Below are positions 44,159 through 49,071 of a stretch of 49,071 bases of DNA, piece by piece. Positions within the stretch are counted from its first letter, which is position 1. Each line of letters begins with the position of its first letter. The notes beneath the pieces were generated by a model, which saw nothing but the letters and a program-made list of their open reading frames with translations, was not told the DNA's origin and searched no databases. The stretch comes from Streptococcus suis. GTDB lineage: Bacteria > Bacillota > Bacilli > Lactobacillales > Streptococcaceae. Location of the stretch: assembly GCF_002964045.1 (NCBI RefSeq), contig NZ_POPB01000400.1, positions 1 through 49,071 of the forward strand, read 5' to 3'. The translations under genes were made by a program, and so were the position numbers.

Positions 44159-44193
44159 TCTTTTTCTCCTTTTTTGAATAAAATCACCAATCT

Positions 44194-44222
44194 AGGATAC
44201 AAGATTTTGGGGTCAAAGTCAA
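44194..44222 (-). promoter_or_regulatory. Promoter of nrdH-nrdE
   Basis: On the minus strand: -35 TTGACT (44217-44222), 17-base spacer, -10 TATCCT (44194-44199). The leader of about 30 bases includes AAAGGAG. Confidence 0.75.
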
Positions 44223-44240
44223 GAGAGAAGTTCGAACGTT

Positions 44241-44288
44241 ACACAAAATGTTGTGCAATAAAAATGTAATAGGCACTAGATATTGTGT
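44241..44288 (-). promoter_or_regulatory. Two NrdR-type operator boxes
   Basis: ACACAAAATGTTGTGC at 44241-44256 and GCACTAGATATTGTGT at 44273-44288 match the NrdR consensus pattern ACACTATATATTGTGT. They are 32 bases apart, about three helical turns, the usual spacing for NrdR. They lie upstream of the nrdH -35 box, in the nrdH/ptsH divergent gap (44159-44476, 318 bases, which holds no other gene). NrdR represses nrd operons when dATP is high. Confidence 0.75.
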
Positions 44289-44385
44289 GAATTCAAAAAA
44301 ACAATCACAACAAGTTTTCATCCTACTTTCAATCCTTTACGCTTAATTGCTAATCTTGTTTTACTGAAAGAAAAGCAAAAAATTC

Positions 44386-44414
44386 TTGAAAATGATTTCA
44401 AAAAGTGGTATAAT
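44386..44414 (+). promoter_or_regulatory. ptsHI promoter with a cre-like palindrome
   Basis: TTGAAA (44386-44391), 17-base spacer, TATAAT (44409-44414). TGAAAATGATTTCA (44387-44400) overlaps the -35 and matches the CcpA cre consensus TGWAANCGNTNWCA at all but one position. Confidence 0.7.
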
Positions 44415-44476
44415 GCTTTTTGTAAGGGTTATCACAAATAACTCACAATTTTGTAAAAATAAAGGAGAATCCAAAT

Positions 44477-44740
44477 ATGGCTTCAAAAGACTTCCACATT
44501 GTGGCAGAAACAGGTATTCACGCACGTCCAGCAACTTTGCTTGTTCAAACAGCTAGCAAATTCGCTTCAGATATCACTTTGAACTACAAAGAAAAATCTG
44601 TAAACCTTAAATCTATCATGGGTGTTATGAGCCTTGGTGTTGGTCAAGGTGCTGATGTAACTATCTCAGCTGAAGGTGCTGATGCTGACGATGCAATCGC
44701 AGCGATCACTGAAACAATGGAAAAAGAAGGATTGGCATAA
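44477..44740 (+). CDS. ptsH: Phosphocarrier protein HPr
   Basis: 87 residues. H15 in GIHARPAT takes the phosphate from PTS enzyme I and passes it to sugar-specific EIIA proteins. S46 in SIMGVMSLG is the HPr kinase site, used for carbon catabolite control with CcpA. ATG with AAAGGAG upstream. Overlaps no other gene; the ptsI start follows four bases after the stop. Expected to be highly expressed, as its codon use suggests. Confidence 0.97.
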   Translation: MASKDFHIVAETGIHARPATLLVQTASKFASDITLNYKEKSVNLKSIMGVMSLGVGQGADVTISAEGADADDAIAAITETMEKEGLA

Positions 44741-44744
44741 GAAA

Positions 44745-46478
44745 ATGACAGAAATGCTTAAAGGAATTGCAGCATCGGATGGTGTTGCCGTTGCTAAGGC
44801 ATATCTACTCGTTCAGCCAGATTTGTCCTTCGAAACTGTTACAGTTGAAGACACAAATGCAGAAGAAGCTCGTTTGGATGCAGCTCTTGCAGCATCTCAA
44901 AACGAGCTTTCTCTTATTCGTGAGAACGCAGTAGCTAGCCTTGGTGAAGAAGCCGCAGCTGTTTTTGATGCACACTTGATGGTACTTGCTGACCCAGAGA
45001 TGATTGGTCAAATTAAAGAGACTATCCGTGCTAAGAAGACAAATGCTGAGACTGGTTTGAAAGAAGTTACAGATATGTTTATCGCTATCTTTGAAGGTAT
45101 GGAAGATAACCCATACATGCAAGAGCGTGCTGCAGATATCCGTGACGTTGCTAAACGTGTATTGGCAAATCTCTTAGGTGTTCGCCTTCCAAACCCATCT
45201 GCAATTAACGAAGAATCTATCGTTATTGCACATGACTTGACTCCATCAGATACAGCTCAATTGAACAAACAATTTGTTAAAGCTTTTGTAACAAATATCG
45301 GTGGTCGTACAAGTCACTCAGCTATCATGGCTCGTACACTTGAAATTGCTGCTGTATTGGGTACAAATAACATTACTGAAATCGTTAAAGATGGCGATGT
45401 ACTTGCTGTTAACGGTATCACAGGTGATGTGATTATCAACCCAACTGAAGAACAAATTGCAGAATTTAAAGCGGCTGGTGAAGCTTATGCTAAACAAAAA
45501 GCTGAGTGGGCACTTTTGAAAGATGCTCAAACAGTTACAGCTGACGGCAAACACTTTGAATTGGCAGCAAACATCGGTACACCAAAAGACGTTGAAGGTG
45601 TAAACGATAACGGTGCAGAGGCTGTTGGTCTTTACCGTACAGAGTTCTTATACATGGACTCACAAGACTTCCCAACTGAAGATGAGCAATACGAAGCTTA
45701 CAAGGCTGTTCTTGAAGGTATGAATGGCAAGCCAGTTGTGGTTCGTACAATGGATATCGGTGGTGATAAGGAACTTCCTTACTTCGACCTTCCACATGAA
45801 ATGAACCCATTCCTTGGTTTCCGTGCCCTTCGTATCTCTATCTCTGAGACTGGTAACCAAATGTTCCGTACTCAGTTGCGTGCCCTTCTTCGTTCATCTG
45901 TACATGGTAAACTTCGTATCATGTTCCCAATGGTTGCCTTGTTGACTGAATTCCGTGCAGCAAAAGCAATCCTTGAAGAAGAAAAAGCAAACTTGTTGGC
46001 GGAAGGTGTAGCAGTTGCGGATGATATCCAAGTTGGTATCATGATTGAAATCCCTGCAGCAGCAATGATTGCAGACCAATTCGCTAAAGAAGTTGACTTC
46101 TTCTCAATTGGTACAAACGACTTGATCCAGTACACTATGGCAGCAGACCGTATGAACGAACAAGTTTCATACCTTTACCAACCATACAACCCATCAATCC
46201 TTCGCTTGATCAACAACGTTATCAAGGCTGCACACGCAGAAGGCAAATGGGCTGGTATGTGTGGTGAGATGGCTGGTGACCAACAAGCTGTTCCACTTCT
46301 TGTCGGAATGGGCTTAGATGAGTTCTCTATGAGTGCAACATCTGTACTTCGTACTCGCAGCCTCATGAAGACACTCGATTCAGCTAAGATGGAAGAATAT
46401 GCTCACCGTGCCTTGACAGAATGTGCAACGGCAGAAGAAGTTCTTGAACTTCAAAAAGAGTATGTTGATTTCAACTAA
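44745..46478 (+). CDS. ptsI: PTS enzyme I, phosphoenolpyruvate-protein phosphotransferase
   Basis: 577 residues from ATG 44745; the longer open frame starts inside ptsH out of context. An AAGGA site lies in the end of ptsH. Phosphohistidine motif [13 protein letters not shown] with His near residue 190. The C-terminal PEP-binding domain has [21 protein letters not shown] and CGEMAGDQ. It transfers phosphate from PEP to HPr. Operon with ptsH, four-base gap. Confidence 0.97.
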   Translation: MTEMLKGIAASDGVAVAKAYLLVQPDLSFETVTVEDTNAEEARLDAALAASQNELSLIRENAVASLGEEAAAVFDAHLMVLADPEMIGQIKETIRAKKTNAETGLKEVTDMFIAIFEGMEDNPYMQERAADIRDVAKRVLANLLGVRLPNPSAINEESIVIAHDLTPSDTAQLNKQFVKAFVTNIGGRTSHSAIMARTLEIAAVLGTNNITEIVKDGDVLAVNGITGDVIINPTEEQIAEFKAAGEAYAKQKAEWALLKDAQTVTADGKHFELAANIGTPKDVEGVNDNGAEAVGLYRTEFLYMDSQDFPTEDEQYEAYKAVLEGMNGKPVVVRTMDIGGDKELPYFDLPHEMNPFLGFRALRISISETGNQMFRTQLRALLRSSVHGKLRIMFPMVALLTEFRAAKAILEEEKANLLAEGVAVADDIQVGIMIEIPAAAMIADQFAKEVDFFSIGTNDLIQYTMAADRMNEQVSYLYQPYNPSILRLINNVIKAAHAEGKWAGMCGEMAGDQQAVPLLVGMGLDEFSMSATSVLRTRSLMKTLDSAKMEEYAHRALTECATAEEVLELQKEYVDFN

Positions 46479-46488
46479 TGATAAAATG

Positions 46489-46525
46489 AAAGTTTGGAGT
46501 AGATAAACTGCTTCAAACTTTTTTT
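46489..46525 (+). terminator. Terminator after ptsI
   Basis: AAAGTTTGGAG (46489-46499) pairs with CTTCAAACTTT (46511-46521), one G-U pair, followed by seven T. Confidence 0.85.
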
Positions 46526-46630
46526 ATGTATTGATTCTATTGTATATTATAATACATTGTTTACTGATAGAATAGAAACTTTTATACCTGAAAGTATATT
46601 GGAAGAAAATTTGAAATTTTCTAAAAATTA

Positions 46631-46659
46631 TTGCAAAATTAATTTCAATGTGTTACAAT
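46631..46659 (+). promoter_or_regulatory. Promoter of gapN
   Basis: TTGCAA (46631-46636), 17-base spacer, TACAAT (46654-46659). AAAGGAGG lies just before the ATG at 46688. Confidence 0.7.
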
Positions 46660-46687
46660 GTTCACATTATACTCAAAGGAGGAAGAA

Positions 46688-48112
46688 ATGAAGGCGTATA
46701 ATAATTATATTAACGGTTCTTGGGTTGGATCAGAAAAATCAATCGAGATTCACTCACCGATTAATCAAGAAAAACTTGGTACAGTTCCTGCTATGTCGAA
46801 AGAAGAAGTTGATCAGGCAATGGAAGCTGCTAGAAAGGCCTTGCCTGCTTGGCGTGCCTTGTCAGCATTTGAACGTGCTCAATATTTGCACAAAGCTGCC
46901 AATATTTTGGAAGAGCGTAAGGATGCTATTGGTGAAATTTTAGCAAAAGAAGTTTCAAAAGGTATTAAGGCATCAATCGGAGAAGTGGATCGTTCCGCTC
47001 ATCTCATTCGTTTTGCTGCTGAAGAAGGTTTGCGTGTTTATGGTTCATCATTAGAAGGTGGAACATACGAGCCAACTGCTAAGTCAAAAGTTTCCTTGGT
47101 TCGTCGCGAGCCAGTAGGTATCGTATTGGCGATTGCACCCTACAACTACCCTGTTAACTTGTCTGCTTCGAAGATTGCTCCGGCTCTAATCGGAGGAAAT
47201 GTGGTTATGTTTAAACCACCAACGCAGGGTTCTATTTCTGGTCTATTGTTGGCAGAAGCTTTCGCAGATGCAGGAATCCCAGCGGGTGTTTTCAATACCA
47301 TTACTGGTCGTGGTTCAGAAATTGGTGACTACATCATCGAACACCCAGAAGTGAACTTCATTAATTTTACAGGTTCAACACCAATTGGACAAAAAGTTGG
47401 TAAATTGGCAGGTATTCGTCCAATCATGCTTGAGTTGGGTGGTAAGGATGCTGCGGTTGTTATGGAAGATGCGGATTTGGACCACACTGCAAAAGAAATT
47501 GTAAGTGGTGCCTACAGCTATTCAGGTCAACGTTGTACGGCTATTAAGCGTGTTCTTGTTATGGATTCTGTAGCGGATGAATTGGCTGCGAAGTTGAAAG
47601 CAGAAGTTGAGAAATTGACTGTCGGTGATCCATTTGAGAACAAGGACATTACGCCAGTTATTGACGAACAATCAGCAGAATTTATTGAAGGTCTGGTTAG
47701 AGATGCTCAGGCAAAAGGTGCAACTGAATTGACACCATACAAACGTGAGAAAAACTTGATTTGGCCAACCCTTCTTGACCATGTTACATCAGATATGGAA
47801 ATTGCTTGGGAAGAACCATTTGGACCAGTTCTTCCAATTATTCGTGTTTCATCATTGGATGAAATGTTGGAATTGTGTAACCAGTCTGAATATGGTCTTC
47901 AATCTTCTATCTTTACAAGCAATTATCCGTTTGCTTTTGATTTTGCTTCTAAATTAGAAGTTGGTACGGTTCATATCAATGCCAAGACCCAACGTGGTCC
48001 AGATAACTTCCCGTTCTTGGGTGTCAAGGGTTCAGGAGCGGGTGTTCAAGGTATCCGTTATAGTATCGAAGCGATGACTAAAGTGAAGTCAGTGGTATTT
48101 GACGTTCAATAA
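46688..48112 (+). CDS. gapN: NADP-dependent non-phosphorylating glyceraldehyde-3-phosphate dehydrogenase
   Basis: 474 residues from ATG 46688; the upstream codons lie over the -10 box and are not translated. Aldehyde dehydrogenase fold: LELGGKDAAVV near 250 with the catalytic Glu, GQRCTAIKR with the catalytic Cys near 284, and YNYPVNLSASKIAPAL near 150. It oxidises glyceraldehyde-3-phosphate to 3-phosphoglycerate while making NADPH, the main NADPH source in streptococci lacking a complete oxidative pentose-phosphate route. Monocistronic, next to ptsHI, both in central carbon metabolism. Confidence 0.95.
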   Translation: MKAYNNYINGSWVGSEKSIEIHSPINQEKLGTVPAMSKEEVDQAMEAARKALPAWRALSAFERAQYLHKAANILEERKDAIGEILAKEVSKGIKASIGEVDRSAHLIRFAAEEGLRVYGSSLEGGTYEPTAKSKVSLVRREPVGIVLAIAPYNYPVNLSASKIAPALIGGNVVMFKPPTQGSISGLLLAEAFADAGIPAGVFNTITGRGSEIGDYIIEHPEVNFINFTGSTPIGQKVGKLAGIRPIMLELGGKDAAVVMEDADLDHTAKEIVSGAYSYSGQRCTAIKRVLVMDSVADELAAKLKAEVEKLTVGDPFENKDITPVIDEQSAEFIEGLVRDAQAKGATELTPYKREKNLIWPTLLDHVTSDMEIAWEEPFGPVLPIIRVSSLDEMLELCNQSEYGLQSSIFTSNYPFAFDFASKLEVGTVHINAKTQRGPDNFPFLGVKGSGAGVQGIRYSIEAMTKVKSVVFDVQ

Positions 48113-48117
48113 AAAGG

Positions 48118-48148
48118 AAAGACAGTTAGGTTGCTAGCTGTCTTTTTT
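48118..48148 (+). terminator. Terminator after gapN
   Basis: AAAGACAG with TAG pairs to CTA with GCTGTCTTT, followed by T residues. Confidence 0.8.
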
Positions 48149-48288
48149 GCTTAATTATCTGAGGCTGAATGGTAAGAAGTTGTTCATGAGAATACGAAAA
48201 AAAGTTCCAACCGAAAGTTCTATAATGAAGTTAGCCACCTTACCTTAGTCAAGAATTAGATGTTTCACTATGTTTGAGTAAGTTGATG

Positions 48289-48397
48289 ATTTCATTTGAT
48301 AACAGGCTTGAAGCTGTTAGGCTAGGTGCCCAAGGCTAATCATAGCCTTGGTTTAGCTGAAAAAACAGCTTCAAGGGTTCCTGTTGTCAAATGAAAT
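48289..48397. repeat. 109-base long imperfect palindrome before the IS30 element
   Basis: ATTTCATTTG (48289-48298) pairs with CAAATGAAAT (48388-48397). Next, the AACAGG and CTTGAAGCTGTT parts of the left arm find partners GTTCCTGTTG and AACAGCTTCAAGG in the right arm. The apex is the perfect hairpin CAAGGCTA/TAGCCTTG. Nearly the whole 109 bases can fold back on itself. The surrounding gap 48113-48470 holds the gapN terminator, this palindrome and the IS leader, and no other gene. Confidence 0.75.
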
Positions 48398-48421
48398 GTG
48401 ATTTAAGGTATAAGAAAACAC

Positions 48422-48470
48422 CTCTGTGCTATACTTGTTGTTCACCACAAACACAAGGAAAGGCACAGAG
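48422..48470 (+). promoter_or_regulatory. IS30 transposase leader: -10 box inside a start-sequestering hairpin
   Basis: CTCTGTGC (48422-48429) is complementary to GCACAGAG (48463-48470), which ends directly at the ATG. A TATACT -10 box (48430-48435) lies between the arms, so only transcripts entering from upstream carry both arms and hide the start; the element's own transcript lacks the left arm. No good -35 was seen. Confidence 0.6.
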
Positions 48471-49071
48471 ATGCAAAAGTATTATACACCAAAAGGGAAA
48501 CATTTGACAATAGATAACCGTCGCTTGATTGAGCGGTGGAAACTTGAAAATAAGTCCAATCGTGAAATTGCAGGCTTGTTAGGAAAGGCTCCTCAAACAA
48601 TTCATAATGAAATCAAGCGTGGGACAACCTTACAACAAGTGCGAAAAGGGGTCTACAAGAAAGTTTATTCTGCTGATTATGCACAAACTGTTTACCATTC
48701 CAATCGAAAACGGTCGGTTAAAAAGTTAATTCTAACAAAGGAAATCAGAGAGAAGATCTTACACTATCATAAGCAAAAGTTTTCTCCTGAAATGATGGTT
48801 AAGAAGAAGCAAGTGAAAGTAGGGATTTCAACCATTTACTACTGGTTTCATAATGGTCATTTAGGATTGAAGAAATCGGACATGCTTTATCCTAGAAAAT
48901 GGAAAGGTGTCAAGAAGCAAGCCAGTCCGAACTTTAAGCCAGCTGGTAAATCAATCGAAGAGCGACCAGAGGTCATCAATCTTCGATTGGAAAACGGTCA
49001 TTATGAAATTGATACAGTTCTACTAACCAGAGCGAAAAATCAGTGTCTTTTAGTCTTAACCGACCGACGAA
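48471..49071 (+). CDS. IS30-family transposase, 5' part cut by window end
   Basis: 200 codons are visible from ATG 48471 with no stop. N-terminal helix-turn-helix: KHLTIDNRRLIERWKLENKSNREIAGLLGKAPQTIHNEIKRG, the classic IS30 HTH. The DDE catalytic domain begins near the end with HYEIDTVLLTRAKNQCLLVLTDRR, giving the first Asp of the triad. It is intact as far as visible. The translation start is masked by a hairpin in read-through RNA. Confidence 0.92.
   Translation, partial: MQKYYTPKGKHLTIDNRRLIERWKLENKSNREIAGLLGKAPQTIHNEIKRGTTLQQVRKGVYKKVYSADYAQTVYHSNRKRSVKKLILTKEIREKILHYHKQKFSPEMMVKKKQVKVGISTIYYWFHNGHLGLKKSDMLYPRKWKGVKKQASPNFKPAGKSIEERPEVINLRLENGHYEIDTVLLTRAKNQCLLVLTDRR

Larger units (their letters stand above)
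48406..49071 (+). mobile_element. IS30-family insertion sequence, left part
   Basis: The element begins between the long palindrome and the transposase leader, roughly at 48406, and runs past the window end. The exact left inverted repeat cannot be set because the right end is not visible. It is identified by the transposase. Confidence 0.65.

Noticed and set aside
1..49071. rRNA, tRNA or CRISPR loci
   Set aside because: No tRNA-like cloverleaf next to a T-arm motif, no rRNA stretch and no repeat-spacer array were noticed in reading; a covariance-model scan was not possible here.

Overview
The window is chromosomal DNA of a low-GC Gram-positive coccus, most likely Streptococcus suis. The evidence is the housekeeping set (ptsH-ptsI, gapN, class Ib nrdH-nrdE-nrdF, metG, alaS with an upstream T-box), the streptococcal order coiA-pepF-O-methyltransferase-prsA, the streptococcal DUF families (DUF975, DUF1361, DUF3169, DUF3278) and AGGAGG-type ribosome sites. 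The genus is a firm call and the species is an inference. No rRNA, tRNA or CRISPR array was seen.

Layout. 1-8.9 kb: core and membrane genes (CDF-like protein, exoA, a large membrane protein, an APC permease, two DUF975 paralogues, a CPBP protease, a DUF3885 protein). 9.0-21.1 kb: a defence island, all on the + strand: SNF2-type helicase, DUF4391 protein, a cryptic type I toxin-antitoxin locus, type III Mod with a pentanucleotide repeat tract, an AT-rich FRG-domain gene, type III Res, two tiny membrane peptides and a coiled-coil membrane protein. 21.1-31.4 kb: two DUF1361 paralogues, metG, an acetyltransferase, coiA, a lipoprotein, pepF, an unknown protein, an O-methyltransferase and prsA. 31.4-35.2 kb: an alanine T-box, a LURP-one-like gene, two structured repeats and alaS. 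35.2-40.2 kb: a cassette of small membrane proteins with an XRE regulator, a DUF3267 zincin, DUF3169 and DUF3278 proteins and two CPBP proteases, behind an operator-rich promoter. 40.2-44.2 kb: nrdH, nrdE and nrdF on the minus strand, with a hairpin-packed 530-base gap between nrdE and nrdF. 44.4-48.1 kb: ptsHI and gapN. 48.1-49.07 kb: the start of an IS30-family element, cut by the window end.

Most interesting points. (a) The mod gene carries 15 full GCACA units directly after its ATG. By my reading this length puts the ATG out of frame with the methyltransferase, so this copy is phase-OFF; 14 or 17 units would be ON. (b) The DUF4391-mod gap holds an unannotated 30-residue Hol-Tox-like peptide with a convergent antisense RNA (own promoter and terminator), a txpA/ratA-like type I module inside a restriction island. 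(c) A family of about 130-150 base structured repeats sits between a GAAAGGAA purine motif and the ATG of both res and alaS. (d) The Ala T-box directly precedes a LURP-one-like gene and not alaS. (e) The membrane-protein cassette promoter has three TTTGACAAA boxes at exact 21-base steps, with an inverted copy forming the -35 box.

How the genes may work together. The type III Mod/Res pair is probably a phase-variable restriction system, and when Mod is ON a regulator of global methylation. The helicase plus DUF4391 pair, the FRG gene, the toxin locus and the downstream membrane proteins look like accessory or stacked defences. Whether they form one system is inference.
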